Assembly: GCF_014204325.1 (NCBI RefSeq)
Contig: NZ_JACHKT010000005.1
Location: 62,001 to 126,000 of the forward strand
Source of the DNA: Arcicella rosea
Lineage (GTDB): Bacteria > Bacteroidota > Bacteroidia > Cytophagales > Spirosomataceae
Reading direction: 5' to 3'
Length of the DNA: 64,000 nucleotides
Part shown: piece after piece, positions 26,338-36,581 of the stretch
Layout: the number at the start of each line of letters is the position of its first letter
Position numbering within the stretch: position 1 is the stretch's first letter
Program-made: the position numbers and the translations under genes
Notes under the pieces: model-generated
Seen by the model: only the letters and a program-made list of their open reading frames with translations
Told to the model about the DNA's origin: nothing
Database searches by the model: none

Positions 26338-29300
26338 TTAAAAATTAACATTTAAGCCCAAAGAATAAGTACGTGGACGTGGATACACTTGGTTGCCAAT
26401 GCCGTCTCTTAATTCTGGATCTAATCCTTTGTAATTGGTGATTACAAATACATTTTGTACGATAAATGATAATTGTGCTCTTACATTTTTGATTTTGATT
26501 AAATCGCTTAGATTGTAGCCTAAATTGATATTGTCCATTCTCAAGAATGAAGCATTTTGTACATAATAATCTGACATACGAGTTTCTACCGTTCCTGTTT
26601 TGAAACCTGTTTCCAATATATTGGTCGATAAATTACTGTTGAAGCCTGAGTTGAATAAGTTAGAATAAACACCTCTGTTCGAGAAAATGTTGTTGTAAGC
26701 ATAATTGCCAACATTCGAACGCAATACAAAACCGAAGCTTGCTTTTTTGTAAGTCATTTGTGAAGTAAAACCAAATAAATAATCTGGTGCTGCTCCTTTA
26801 TAACGGTAACGGTCTAAATCTGTAATTTTTCCGTCGCCATTCAAATCTTCAAAAACGCCTTCTAATGGTTTTCCGTTGGCATCATAAACTTGCTTATAAA
26901 CAAAAAAAGCATTTGGAACATAGCCTGTTGAATGTACTTGGATACTGTTTCCAGTTCCGCCTTCAATACCACCTACTTGTACACCCACATAAGTCGGATT
27001 GTCAACTTTAGTTAAAGCTGTAATTTTTCTTTGATTATAAGTAAAGTTGGCACTTACATCCCAATTGAAGTTTTCTGTTAAAATAGGAGAGTAGTTTACA
27101 ATTACTTCAACGCCTTTTGTTTCTAATGATCCTACGTTGGTTACTACTTTATTACTAAAGTTTGTTCCAGCAGCCACGTCGATTTCGTTAATTAAATCAG
27201 AAGTAAGTTTTCTGTATAAATCAATACTTCCTGAGATACGAGATTTTTTCAAGCCAAAGTCTAAACCAATATTGGTTGAAGCCGTTTGTTCCCATTTGAT
27301 GTTAGGGTCATAAGCATTCGGACGAAGTAAAGTGTAAAAAGTATTACCAATTTGGTATTTGATTCCTTGGCTTGGCGTATAAGCATTTAAGTACGGATAA
27401 TCACCTGAAGAAATATCTTGCTGACCAGTAATACCCCAACCTAAACGAAGTTTTAAATCAGAAAAAGTCTGACTGTCTTTGAATTCGTTATTGATTTTCC
27501 AAGCTAAAGCCGCAGATGGGAATGTACCCCAACGATTATTTTCTGCAAAACGAGAAGAACCATCACGACGAAGCGTAAATGTTGCTAAATACTTGTCTGC
27601 CAATGAGTAATTCACACGACCGAAGTACGATAACAAAGCATAATCTGTTTTGAAGTATGATTTTGTACTTGGCACTGTTGGATTTCCGAAAGTTGTTCCA
27701 CTTTCTTCGTCTCTAACAAAACCTTGATTCTCAACACCAGCCATTACATTAATGTTTTGGTTTGAAAATTCTTTCACATAATTCAAATAAAACTGATTGG
27801 TAAAGTTGTTTCTGCTTTGTGTATAATAACCATTTGAACCATTATTGGTAAATAAATTGGCAGAAATTAAGTTTGAAGCAGATTCTTTTCCATCAGTACT
27901 CGAACGGTCGATACCCAAATTCCAGTTTGCTTTTAAGGCAGGCAAGAACGGAAATTTGTAATCAAACTGAACGTTGGCGATGATACGGTTCACTGTTGCT
28001 TTATTACTTTTTAAATTCAATAAAGCTAAAGGGTTTGATGGTGCCAGTGACACAATATTGCCATTACTTTCTAACCAATTGAAATAGCCACCATAGGTTT
28101 GATTTTCTACGTAAACAGGCTGTGTTGGGTCAAAGCCGATGGCTGTACCAATTGCACCCTCGTCAGCGAAATTACTTTTTGTCGATGATGCCTTTACATT
28201 CACATCAATTTTCAAACTGTTATTGAACAACATCGGACTGATTCCGAATGAACCAGAAGTTCTTTCTAAACCTGAAGTTAATAAAATACCATTTTGATTA
28301 GTATGCCCAACAGAAACACGATAAGGAATGTCTTTCAACACACCAGTGATGCTTAAATTGTTATCATTACTATAGGCTGTACGGAAAATTTGGTCTTGCC
28401 AATTGGTATTAGCTGTTCCCAGTAACGCTTTTTGCGATTCTGTTCCTCTTGCATTTACGATTTCTCTGAATTGATCGCCAGTTAATACTTCAACATTTTT
28501 AGTTTTTACACCAGCCGAGAACATTGAACTGAAATTCACATTGAATTTATCTTTCTTCGTTCCTTTTTTGGTCGTAATAATAATTACACCGTTTGAAGCA
28601 CGAGAACCATAAATTGCAGTAGCTGACGCATCTTTCAATACGTTAAACGATTCAATATCATTTGGGTTAATAAAACTCAACGGATTGGCCGAACCTTTTA
28701 CTTCTGCATTGTCTAAAGGTACTCCATCAATCACGATAAGTGGGTCGTTACTTGCACTTAATGACGAACCTCCACGAATACGAATCTGACTAGCAGAACC
28801 TGGTGCTCCACCGTTTGAAGTAATTTGTACACCAGCCAGTTTACCCGTAATTAATTGTTCAGGCGTAGCAATATTTCCTTTCACAAAGTCTGCTGAAGTG
28901 ATACTTGTTATTGAGCCCGTTAAATCTTTCTTCTTCTGACTACCATAACCAACAACTACTACTTCTGTCAAGGTTTTTAAATCTTCTGCCAAAGTAATAT
29001 TGATAGAAGTTTTATTGCCAACTGTAATTTCTTGGGGAAGAAAACCAATGAAAGTAACTACCAAAACAGCTTTGTCATCTGCGACATTGATAGAGAATTC
29101 TCCGTTTGTGTTGGTTGTAACACCTCTTGTAGTACCTTTAATGGACACAGAAGCACCTGGAAGTGGACTTCCTTTGTCATCAACTACTTTTCCCGTAACG
29201 GTTTGTTCGGCGGTAGCAGTTGTGTTTACTTCTGAAATCGTATTGTTTTCCTTGAAATCATTTCCTTCTAAACCAGACGGAGTATTTTTTTCATTTGAAG

Positions 29301-29682
29301 TAACTTTTGGCTGCGTACTGCCTTCTAACTTTTTTCCAATAATTAAGTAAGTATTCTTACGAACTTTCTTGAACGATAAGCCATTGGGTGCTAATAATGC
29401 CTCCAGTGATTTTTCTAAATCTTTACTTGTACGAACACTTTCTTGTAAAACAGAAATACCTGTTAATGTTTTTTCTTCAAAAAGAATATCAACATTGAAT
29501 TGATTTTTTAATGAAAGAATGGCATCTCGTAACTTCATGGTTGAAGAAGTTTCGGCACTTCTTTCAACTTTTGGCTTGTTTTGGGCATAAGCCAAAGCTT
29601 GCGCAGATAATGGATGGGGTAGGTAACAAAATGCAGTGACCATTCCTCCGATTACCGTTAATCGAAATAATCGTTTTTTCAT
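26338..29682 (-). CDS. susC: SusC/RagA-family TonB-dependent transporter with STN signalling domain
   Basis: This 1114-aa outer-membrane transporter imports glycan oligomers. After the signal peptide (about 1-32, ending LSAQA) comes an STN domain (about 48-118, MKLRDAILSLKNQFNVDILF), which in FecA-type systems contacts a FecR anti-sigma factor. A CarboxypepD_reg-like domain (about 163-245) and a plug (about 255-375) follow, including TGSITSITSADF and the SusC signature ATAIYGSRASNGVIIITTKKG, then a large barrel ending in an aromatic residue (YSLGLNVNF). The upstream FecR and ECF genes fit the STN domain well: glycan binding can be reported through the membranes to transcription. It lies directly before SusD. 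Confidence 0.93.
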   Translation of the reverse strand: MKKRLFRLTVIGGMVTAFCYLPHPLSAQALAYAQNKPKVERSAETSSTMKLRDAILSLKNQFNVDILFEEKTLTGISVLQESVRTSKDLEKSLEALLAPNGLSFKKVRKNTYLIIGKKLEGSTQPKVTSNEKNTPSGLEGNDFKENNTISEVNTTATAEQTVTGKVVDDKGSPLPGASVSIKGTTRGVTTNTNGEFSINVADDKAVLVVTFIGFLPQEITVGNKTSINITLAEDLKTLTEVVVVGYGSQKKKDLTGSITSITSADFVKGNIATPEQLITGKLAGVQITSNGGAPGSASQIRIRGGSSLSASNDPLIVIDGVPLDNAEVKGSANPLSFINPNDIESFNVLKDASATAIYGSRASNGVIIITTKKGTKKDKFNVNFSSMFSAGVKTKNVEVLTGDQFREIVNARGTESQKALLGTANTNWQDQIFRTAYSNDNNLSITGVLKDIPYRVSVGHTNQNGILLTSGLERTSGSFGISPMLFNNSLKIDVNVKASSTKSNFADEGAIGTAIGFDPTQPVYVENQTYGGYFNWLESNGNIVSLAPSNPLALLNLKSNKATVNRIIANVQFDYKFPFLPALKANWNLGIDRSSTDGKESASNLISANLFTNNGSNGYYTQSRNNFTNQFYLNYVKEFSNQNINVMAGVENQGFVRDEESGTTFGNPTVPSTKSYFKTDYALLSYFGRVNYSLADKYLATFTLRRDGSSRFAENNRWGTFPSAALAWKINNEFKDSQTFSDLKLRLGWGITGQQDISSGDYPYLNAYTPSQGIKYQIGNTFYTLLRPNAYDPNIKWEQTASTNIGLDFGLKKSRISGSIDLYRKLTSDLINEIDVAAGTNFSNKVVTNVGSLETKGVEVIVNYSPILTENFNWDVSANFTYNQRKITALTKVDNPTYVGVQVGGIEGGTGNSIQVHSTGYVPNAFFVYKQVYDANGKPLEGVFEDLNGDGKITDLDRYRYKGAAPDYLFGFTSQMTYKKASFGFVLRSNVGNYAYNNIFSNRGVYSNLFNSGFNSNLSTNILETGFKTGTVETRMSDYYVQNASFLRMDNINLGYNLSDLIKIKNVRAQLSFIVQNVFVITNYKGLDPELRDGIGNQVYPRPRTYSLGLNVNF

Positions 29683-29699
29683 GTGTTTTTAAAAATGTT

Positions 29700-30015
29700 G
29701 GTTAATGGAAATTATATTTGAAAGATTGTTTTTTGTTTAGTTGTGAATTAGTGATTGTTCTGTTTAATTGTGATTTAGTGATTTTAAATTTTCCCAAAAT
29801 CCTTTAGTCTTGTTTCTTTAATCTTGTTTCTTTTGTCTAAAACTCTTCTAGTCTTAAAGTCTTCCAGTTCTCAAATTTAAAATCCTCTAGTCTTATGTTT
29901 CCCATCTTGTTTCTTTTGTCCTAAAGTCCTAAAGTCATCCAGTCTAAAATCCTCTAGTCTTGTGTCTTCCATCTTGCCTCTTTTGTCTTCCAGTCTTAAA
30001 GTCCTCAAGTCTCAA
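29700..30015. repeat. Word-repeat intergenic locus 3
   Basis: The gap between FecR and SusC holds about 270 nt of CT-rich words on the forward strand: CCTCTAGTCTT, AAAGTCCT, TTGTTTCTTTTGTC and CTTCCAGTCTTAAAGTC recur several times each with small changes. Read on the transcribed reverse strand they are purine-rich (AAGACT, GAGGATTTTAGACT). Apart from the first 60 nt near SusC, nothing else is in the gap, and there is no recognisable terminator hairpin. Confidence 0.6.
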
Positions 30016-30020
30016 AAAAA

Positions 30021-31040
30021 CTACTCATAAACTTCAGAAAGAACCACTGTTCCATCTTCATTTTTTTGATATTGTAAACCGAGTAATTCCTGTAAAATAG
30101 CAATCAAATCATCCGCTTTATCGGCACTGAAAGTGCCAGTTACAGTTCTATTGGCTAATTCTTCCGAATTGATTTTAATTTGAACGCCAAAAGTTTCAGC
30201 AATTTGATAAGATATTTCTTCGAGTGAAGTATCATCAAAAACAAAGCGATGTGCCTTCCAAGCAGTATAAGAATTTACATTTTTTACGGTTTTAATTGCT
30301 GTTTTACCAGTTTTATCTAATGAAACCAAATCACCAGGTTTCATCATAACCGAACGTTTTGTAATACCATTCAGGAAATTCACTTTCACTTTTCCTTTAC
30401 TCAAAACTACTTTTGAACCTCGATTTCTGGCAAACACGCTGAACTCTGTTCCTAAAACTTCTACTTCTAGTTTTTGTGAAGTTCTTACGATAAATCGTTG
30501 ATTATTAGTTTTATGCTTTACCGAAAAAGCTGCTTCGCCGTCCAAAAAAACTTCTCTAACGGCTTCGTTTCCAAAATTGAAACGTTTGTACTTGAGTGAA
30601 GAGTTGGCATTTAGTGTTACTTTACTTCCATCAGGTAAGTCAATAGATTGTGTTTCGCCATAGGCTGTATGATAATTTTGATAAATCAATTGGTCTTTTT
30701 GAAAGTACAAGGTAAAGCCAGAAACTAACAAAATCACTGCAGCACTTGTCCACTTAAACCAAGATAATTGCCAAATATTTTTTTCAATAATTATTTTTTC
30801 GTCAATACTTGTTTCAAGGTCGTTGATGGTTTCCGAAGCTATTTTTTGAAAAAAAAACGCTTTAGCACTTTCTTTATCAGCCATTATTTGTGGAAAATCA
30901 TTTTCATAATCTTCTAGCCATCGGTAATATATTTCTTGGTTCTCAGGATTTAGTAGCCAATCTGCAATCATTTTCTTTTGCAAGGGGCTTGTTCTTCCTG
31001 CGAAGTGTTCAAATAAGATATTTTTACTCAGTGTTGTCAT
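30021..31040 (-). CDS. fecR: FecR-family anti-sigma factor
   Basis: This 339-aa inner-membrane protein relays a signal from the STN domain of the SusC protein to the ECF sigma factor. The N-terminal cytoplasmic part (1-95) contains the sigma-binding region. The membrane helix is about 97-117 (WTSAAVILLVSGFTLYF). The FecR domain (about 130-230) includes TQSIDLPDGSKVTLNANSSL, and a DUF4974 domain (about 268-338) is seen at FVFDDTSLEEISYQIAETFG. It starts 36 nt downstream of the sigma factor gene and precedes SusC, the classic order. Confidence 0.9.
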   Translation of the reverse strand: MTTLSKNILFEHFAGRTSPLQKKMIADWLLNPENQEIYYRWLEDYENDFPQIMADKESAKAFFFQKIASETINDLETSIDEKIIIEKNIWQLSWFKWTSAAVILLVSGFTLYFQKDQLIYQNYHTAYGETQSIDLPDGSKVTLNANSSLKYKRFNFGNEAVREVFLDGEAAFSVKHKTNNQRFIVRTSQKLEVEVLGTEFSVFARNRGSKVVLSKGKVKVNFLNGITKRSVMMKPGDLVSLDKTGKTAIKTVKNVNSYTAWKAHRFVFDDTSLEEISYQIAETFGVQIKINSEELANRTVTGTFSADKADDLIAILQELLGLQYQKNEDGTVVLSEVYE

Positions 31041-31076
31041 GTGGATAATAGTTTATAAAATAGCGTTTAGAGGTTG

Positions 31077-31733
31077 TTAAAGAAATAAGGTTAATATCAA
31101 ACTGAATAATGAAGGATTATTCAGCACAACGTCTCTTAGATGTACTAGTGCTTTGTTGATGTGTGCTTCAATGGTTTTTGTGGCTAATTGTAATTCGTCG
31201 GCAATTTCCTTGTACTTTTTCCCTTCAAAACGATTCATCAGGAAAACCTTTTGGCATTGCGGAGGCAATTGAGCAATGGCTTGTTCTATCTGTTTTTGTA
31301 AATCATCATAGAACAACATTTGGTCGGGTGAAACATTTGATTCAGGAAATTGTAAATCAGTATTTTCGAAAGACTGATTATGATTGCCTTGCTCTTGTTG
31401 TAAATACAAAAAGCAACGATTGCGAACAGAAGTAAATAAATACGCTCTGAAAGAAGTAGTGATATTTAAATAAACTTGGTTTTTCCAGATGTTATAGAAA
31501 ATCTCTCCGATAATGTCTTCGGCCACATCTTTGGCATAAACAAACCTTACAGCATGGCTGCAAAGCGGTTTATAATAGCGATTGTAGAGTAATTCAAAAC
31601 CTTTTTTGGGGTCTTCAATGAAGGCCTGCTTGATAAAGAATTCATCATCCATAACTTTTCCAGACTCAGGCGTATGAAAGGCCTGAGTTTTTGGGAAGTT
31701 ATTTGTTGACTCAGATGATATATTTTCTAACAT
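31077..31733 (-). CDS. ECF sigma-70 factor of the glycan locus
   Basis: This small sigma factor directs RNA polymerase to the alpha-glucan genes once released by FecR. The frame gives 218 aa from the ATG at 31731-31733. Region 2 is at LLYNRYYKPLCSHAVRFVY and EDIIGEIFYNIWKNQ, and region 4 is at QAIAQLPPQCQKVFLMNRFEGKKYKEIADELQLATKTIEAHI. The FecI/SigX-type family of Bacteroidota is closest. Another ATG 66 nt upstream would add a hydrophobic N-terminus, and a third Met lies 28 codons into this reading; the start is not proven. FecR follows after 36 nt. Confidence 0.88.
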   Translation of the reverse strand: MLENISSESTNNFPKTQAFHTPESGKVMDDEFFIKQAFIEDPKKGFELLYNRYYKPLCSHAVRFVYAKDVAEDIIGEIFYNIWKNQVYLNITTSFRAYLFTSVRNRCFLYLQQEQGNHNQSFENTDLQFPESNVSPDQMLFYDDLQKQIEQAIAQLPPQCQKVFLMNRFEGKKYKEIADELQLATKTIEAHINKALVHLRDVVLNNPSLFSLILTLFL

Positions 31734-31883
31734 AATTTTAAATGATAAATTCTTGAGATTGTTGATGAAGTGTATTTTAATTGTATAATTATCTATCAAA
31801 ATAATTCAATTAAGAGCATAGACAAAAAAAAGGGTTCACACCCTTAGTTAAGTTCAATAAAAAGTAAATATTTTGCAAAAATT

Positions 31884-32246
31884 TTATTTTTTTGGAATTA
31901 ATTTGCTGAAAATCAACCAAATAAAATATCCGATAATTCCGCCAATTCCGTCTGCTACTGCATCGTACCAATCAAAACTTCTATGGAAATCTTCTGGCAA
32001 AATACCTTGCCAAAACTCTATCGCAATACCATAGAGTATTCCGATTAAAATAATTTTCCAAGCTTTTGAACCGTGGAATAGCCAGAAAAAAGTAAAACCA
32101 GCGAAAGCGATAAAATGGTTCGCTTTGTCGTTCATTTTTTCGCCTTGGGGAATATGTTCGCTGGGAATCGTGCAAAGCACGAAAATCAGGATAGTCCAGA
32201 AAATCGCTGGAAATTTGAAGTTAAGGAGTGTTGTGATAGTTTTCAT
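31884..32246 (-). CDS. VanZ-family membrane protein
   Basis: The 120-aa protein has about four membrane helices and VanZ-like features: the loop IPSEHIPQGEKMNDKANHFIAFAGFTFFWLF and a C-terminal FDWYDAVADGIGGIIGYFIW. VanZ proteins are linked to teicoplanin resistance in Gram-positive bacteria, but in Bacteroidota they are widespread and of unknown role. The start is ATG 32244-32246; a TTG two codons earlier is less likely. No operon partner. Confidence 0.8.
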   Translation of the reverse strand: MKTITTLLNFKFPAIFWTILIFVLCTIPSEHIPQGEKMNDKANHFIAFAGFTFFWLFHGSKAWKIILIGILYGIAIEFWQGILPEDFHRSFDWYDAVADGIGGIIGYFIWLIFSKLIPKK

Positions 32247-32459
32247 ATACAAATTTATAAAAAACTATCATTTGCTTCGTTGTTAAGATAATTACAAAAT
32301 ATTTTCAAAAAACGGCTTTATTTTTACTAAATCGGAAATATGTTACATTTTTCAAAAAATAATTTACATTTTACCCTACAGAAAATTTTAAGATTGACTT
32401 TTTTTACTTTACTTTTGACCCATCTGTAACACTTTACTATTATTTTTAATAAATAAACC

Positions 32460-34070
32460 ATGAAAAAACTATTTATCTGTTTGTCGTTATTGATTGGGTC
32501 ATTGGCAACTTTTGCTCAAAATCAATACAACATTATTCCAATTCCTCAAAAACTTATCCCACAATCGGGTGAATTTGTGATTGGAAAAAGTACTTCAGTC
32601 GTTTCTGCCACTGAATTTAAAGATGTCGCTAACTTTTTGAATGAGCAATTGAATGTTGTAAGTGGCTCAAGTAAAAAAGTAAGTATCAAAGAAAAAGGTT
32701 TAGCGAGTTCTTCTATTCAGTTTGTAAAAAATGAGTCATTGGGCGACGAGGCTTATACTTTAAAAGCAAGCTCAAAACAAGTAGTTATCTCTGCTAAAAC
32801 GGCTAAAGGTGCGTTTTATGGCGTACAAACTTTGTTACAATTATTACCAACACAGGTATTCAGTGAATCTAAAGTAGAAGGCTTGAAATTATCTGTGCCA
32901 AATTGTACGATTGAAGACGCTCCACGTTATGTATATCGTGGTTTACATCTAGACGTTGGTCGTCATTTCTTTCCTGTTTCTTTCGTGAAAAAGTTTATTG
33001 ATTTAATTGCTTTGCACAAATTCAATACTTTTCACTGGCACTTAACTGAAGACCAAGGTTGGAGAATTGAAATTAAAAAATATCCAAAATTGACAGAAAT
33101 TGGTTCGATAAGAAAGGAAACCTTAGTTGGACATTATGGTACTGGTAAATACGATGGAAAGCCTTATGGTGGTTTTTATACACAAGACGAAGTAAAAGAC
33201 GTAGTAGCGTATGCTAAAAAGAAATTTGTGACGATTGTTCCAGAGATTGAAATGCCTGGTCACGCACAAGCGGCTTTGGCGGCTTATCCAGAATTAGGTT
33301 GCAATCCAGATAAAATTTATGAAGTTTATACTACTTGGGGAGTTTCTGAAGATGTTTTTGCTCCGAGAGAAGAAACTTTTACTTTCTTAGAAAATGTATT
33401 GACAGAAGTAATGGAGTTATTTCCGGGTCAATACATTCATATTGGTGGTGACGAATGTCCTAAAACACAATGGAAATCAAGCCGCTTTTGTCAGAATTTA
33501 ATGAAGCGTGAAGGCTTGAAAGACGAGCATGAATTGCAAAGTTATTTCATCCGTAGAATTGATAAATTCATTACTTCAAAAGGTAGAAAAATGATTGGTT
33601 GGGATGAAATCTTGGAAGGTGGTTTATCGCCAAATGCTACGGTAATGTCGTGGAGAGGTGAAGAAGGTGGAATTGCTGCTGCCAAAGAAGGACATGATGT
33701 AATTATGACGCCGGGTTCGCATTTGTATTTAGATCATTATCAAGCTGACCCAAAAACTGAGCCTTTGGCGATTGGTGGATTTTTAACTTTAGAAAAAGTT
33801 TATAGCTACGAGCCTGCTCCAAAAGAATTAACAACTGACCAAAAGAAATTCATTCTTGGACTTCAAGGAAACGTTTGGACAGAGTATATGGAAACAACTG
33901 ATAAAGTTGAATATATGACTTTTCCAAGAGCTTGTGCTGTAGCAGAAGTAGCTTGGTCGCCAGTTTCAACAAGAAATTATACTGATTTTACAAAACGTTT
34001 GAAAGTACATATTGAACGTTTAGGAAACTTGAAAGTAAATTATGCGAAGAGCTTTTTGAGTGCGAAATAG
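32460..34070 (+). CDS. GH20 beta-N-acetylhexosaminidase
   Basis: This 536-aa exported enzyme removes terminal N-acetylglucosamine or N-acetylgalactosamine from glycans such as chitin oligomers or glycoconjugates. A signal peptide (about 1-19, ending ATFAQ) is followed by a small N-terminal GH20b domain (about 22-150) and the catalytic barrel. The catalytic Asp331-Glu332 pair is in HIGGDECPKTQW, and LHLDVGRHFFP and FHWHLTEDQGWR are typical barrel segments. Length and motifs are normal. A TACTTTTG (-7-like) occurs at 32410-32417 but its -33 partner is poor. A strong terminator lies at 34149. Confidence 0.93.
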   Translation: MKKLFICLSLLIGSLATFAQNQYNIIPIPQKLIPQSGEFVIGKSTSVVSATEFKDVANFLNEQLNVVSGSSKKVSIKEKGLASSSIQFVKNESLGDEAYTLKASSKQVVISAKTAKGAFYGVQTLLQLLPTQVFSESKVEGLKLSVPNCTIEDAPRYVYRGLHLDVGRHFFPVSFVKKFIDLIALHKFNTFHWHLTEDQGWRIEIKKYPKLTEIGSIRKETLVGHYGTGKYDGKPYGGFYTQDEVKDVVAYAKKKFVTIVPEIEMPGHAQAALAAYPELGCNPDKIYEVYTTWGVSEDVFAPREETFTFLENVLTEVMELFPGQYIHIGGDECPKTQWKSSRFCQNLMKREGLKDEHELQSYFIRRIDKFITSKGRKMIGWDEILEGGLSPNATVMSWRGEEGGIAAAKEGHDVIMTPGSHLYLDHYQADPKTEPLAIGGFLTLEKVYSYEPAPKELTTDQKKFILGLQGNVWTEYMETTDKVEYMTFPRACAVAEVAWSPVSTRNYTDFTKRLKVHIERLGNLKVNYAKSFLSAK

Positions 34071-34300
34071 CTTTTGGATTTCGGATTTCAGCTTTCGGAC
34101 ATCGGATTTCGGAAGTCAGGTTTTAGACTTTAAGCTTTGATTTTTATTAAAAAACCGACTGCAAATGGCTATGAGCTTTTGGCAGTCGGTTTTTTTGTGT
34201 ATGGATTTATCAAAAATAAATCGGGGAAACTATAAATATATTTCCTGAAATCCGAAACCCGATAGCCGAAGACTGAAATCCAATAGCCAAAATCCGACCT
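34071..34300. repeat. Word-repeat intergenic locus 4
   Basis: Words such as GGATTTCGGATTTCAGC and CATCGGATTTCGG (34076-34122) on the left are mirrored by reverse-complement words CTGAAATCCGAAACCCGATAG and CTGAAATCC (34247-34298, in pieces) on the right. The GH20 terminator lies between the two arms. Confidence 0.65.
34149..34196 (+). terminator. Terminator of the GH20 gene
   Basis: AAAAAACCGACTGC (34149-34162) pairs perfectly with 34182-34195, giving a 14-bp stem, a 19-nt loop and a seven-T tail. Confidence 0.88.
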
Positions 34301-34397
34301 ATTTTTATAACTTTGCGGACTTGTTGGTATTTAATATAAGTTTCAGCAGAGACAATGAAACATCAATGAACGTTTTCGTTCAATCGATACAAATTTT

Positions 34398-36431
34398 ATG
34401 AGCAAACCATTCAAAAGAACCACCGTTACGGCAGCGTTGATTTATGCCAACGGCCCCATTCATATCGGACATATTGCAGGCTGTTATCTGCCAGCAGATA
34501 TTTATGTGCGTTATTTGCGTGCTACTGGACAAGACGTAAAGTTTATTTCTGGAACAGACGAACATGGCGTACCGATTACTATTAAAGCCAAAAAGGAAGG
34601 AGTAACGCCTCAGGAAGTAGTGGATAAGTATTATACGATTATCAAAGATTCTTTTGAAGAATTTGGGATTTCCTTTGATATTTATTCAAGAACCTCCAAC
34701 AAAGTTCACCACGATATGTCGCAAGATATTTTCAAAAATATCTACGATAAAGGTCAATTCATTGAAGAAACTACCGAACAGTATTATGACGAAAAGGCTC
34801 AGACTTTCTTAGCAGACCGTTATATCATTGGTACTTGTCCGAAATGTGGCAATGAAGCAGCGTATGGCGACCAATGCGAGCGTTGTGGCTCAACCCTTTC
34901 ACCAACGGAATTAATCAACCCACGTTCGGCTTTGAGTGGCGAAAAACCTGTGATGAAAGAAACCAAAAACTGGTACTTGCCTTTGGATAAAATGCAACCA
35001 GCTTTGGAAAAATACGTTGAAAGTCACCCAGAATGGAAAACTAACGTGATGGGACAAGTAAAGTCTTGGCTAAACGACGGGCTAAAACCACGTGCGATGA
35101 CTCGTGATTTGGATTGGGGAATCAAAGTTCCTTTGCCAGATACCGAAGGAAAAGTAATGTATGTTTGGTTCGACGCTCCAATTGGTTATATTTCCATGAC
35201 TAAAGAATTGACCGAAGACTGGGAGAAATATTGGAAAGACGAAGACACACGTTTGGTGCATTTTATCGGGAAAGACAATATCGTTTTTCACTGCTTGATT
35301 TTCCCTGCGATGTGTATGGCTGACGGTAGATTCATTTTAGCGGACAATGTGCCTGCGAATGAATTTATGAATTTAGAAGGCGATAAAATCTCTACTTCAA
35401 GAAACTGGGCGGTTTGGCTGCACGAGTACTTGCGAGAATTTGAAGGCAAACAAGATATTTTACGTTATGTTTTGGCGGCTTCTGCTCCAGAAACCAAAGA
35501 TTCAGATTTTACTTGGAGTGATTTTCAAATACGTAACAATTCTGAATTGGTAGGGATTTTCGGGAATTTCGTCAATCGTGCGGTAATTCTTACAGAAAAG
35601 AATTTTGAAAGTAAAGTGCCAAAATTAGGCGAATTGAACGATTACGATAAACAAGTATTAGCTACTTTGGCTGAAATGCCAGCTAAAATTGGCGATTCAA
35701 TTGCAAATTATCGTTTCCGTGAAGCATTGGCTTTGATGATGGATGTAGCTCGTTTGGGGAACAAGTATTTGGCAGAAACAGAGCCTTGGAAAGTAATCAA
35801 AACCGACAGAGAACGTACTTCAACGATTTTGAATATTGGTTTACAGATTGCAGCGAATCTTTCTATTTTGGCTGAACCATTCTTGCCATTTACGGCTGAA
35901 AAAATTCGTCAAATATTAAATGTAGAAGCTTTTCCTTGGAGTGAAGCTGGTCGTGCAGATTTATTGGTAGAAGGACAAACCGTAACCAATATCGGGCTTC
36001 TTTTTGAAAAAGTAGAAGATGCTACCGTGGCGGCTCAAGTACAAAAATTAGAAGATGCCAAACAGCAAAATCTTTTAGCAGGAAAAGAAGTACCAGCTTT
36101 AAAAGAAGAAATTCAATATGATGATTTTGCGAAAATGGATATTCGTATCGGTACAATTATCGAAGCAGAGAAAGTAGCCAAAAGTAAAAAGCTATTGAAA
36201 CTGAAAATTGAAGACGGTATCAAACAAAGAACAATATTGAGCGGTATCGGTGAACATTTCCAACCAGAAAATATTATTGGACAACAAGTAAGTTTCTTAG
36301 CGAATCTTGCTCCAAGAAAAATGATGGGGATGGAATCAGAAGGAATGATTTTGATGGCAGAAGACAAAGACGGTTCATTAGCTTTTGTTCAACCCAGTAA
36401 AAATGTTTGGAACGGCGGAACGGTTGCATAA
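34398..36431 (+). CDS. metG: Methionyl-tRNA synthetase
   Basis: This class I synthetase charges tRNA-Met in the cytoplasm. The 677-aa length matches the MetG form with a C-terminal tRNA-binding domain. HIGH is at 22-25 (PIHIGHIAG), and the zinc knuckle has Cys147, 150, 160 and 163 ([17 protein letters not shown]). The KMSKS loop is the variant KISTS (about 336-340). The C-terminal EMAP/Trbp111-like domain (about 575-677) contains [13 protein letters not shown] and [20 protein letters not shown] element at 34308-34315 may be its -7 box but has no clear -33 partner. A terminator follows. Confidence 0.97.
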   Translation: MSKPFKRTTVTAALIYANGPIHIGHIAGCYLPADIYVRYLRATGQDVKFISGTDEHGVPITIKAKKEGVTPQEVVDKYYTIIKDSFEEFGISFDIYSRTSNKVHHDMSQDIFKNIYDKGQFIEETTEQYYDEKAQTFLADRYIIGTCPKCGNEAAYGDQCERCGSTLSPTELINPRSALSGEKPVMKETKNWYLPLDKMQPALEKYVESHPEWKTNVMGQVKSWLNDGLKPRAMTRDLDWGIKVPLPDTEGKVMYVWFDAPIGYISMTKELTEDWEKYWKDEDTRLVHFIGKDNIVFHCLIFPAMCMADGRFILADNVPANEFMNLEGDKISTSRNWAVWLHEYLREFEGKQDILRYVLAASAPETKDSDFTWSDFQIRNNSELVGIFGNFVNRAVILTEKNFESKVPKLGELNDYDKQVLATLAEMPAKIGDSIANYRFREALALMMDVARLGNKYLAETEPWKVIKTDRERTSTILNIGLQIAANLSILAEPFLPFTAEKIRQILNVEAFPWSEAGRADLLVEGQTVTNIGLLFEKVEDATVAAQVQKLEDAKQQNLLAGKEVPALKEEIQYDDFAKMDIRIGTIIEAEKVAKSKKLLKLKIEDGIKQRTILSGIGEHFQPENIIGQQVSFLANLAPRKMMGMESEGMILMAEDKDGSLAFVQPSKNVWNGGTVA

Positions 36432-36452
36432 CAAAAAAATCCAAAATGATAA

Positions 36453-36489
36453 AAATAAAGCCTCGGTTCTTGAATCGGGGCTATTTTTT
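36453..36489 (+). terminator. Terminator of metG
   Basis: AATAAAGCCTCG-like and CGGGGCTATT arms with a small bulge form a stem of about 10 bp ending in seven or more T. Confidence 0.7.
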
Positions 36490-36581
36490 TGAGAAGCCAT
36501 TTTCTGTAGAAAACTGTAGAGAAATATACTCAAAAATTTCACTGAAAATTAAAATCAATTTAAGAAATACTTATAAATGAA

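Noticed and set aside
29700-30015. CRISPR-like array
   Set aside because: Repeat words are short (6-11 nt), degenerate and not regularly spaced, and there are no unique spacers of constant length or cas genes.
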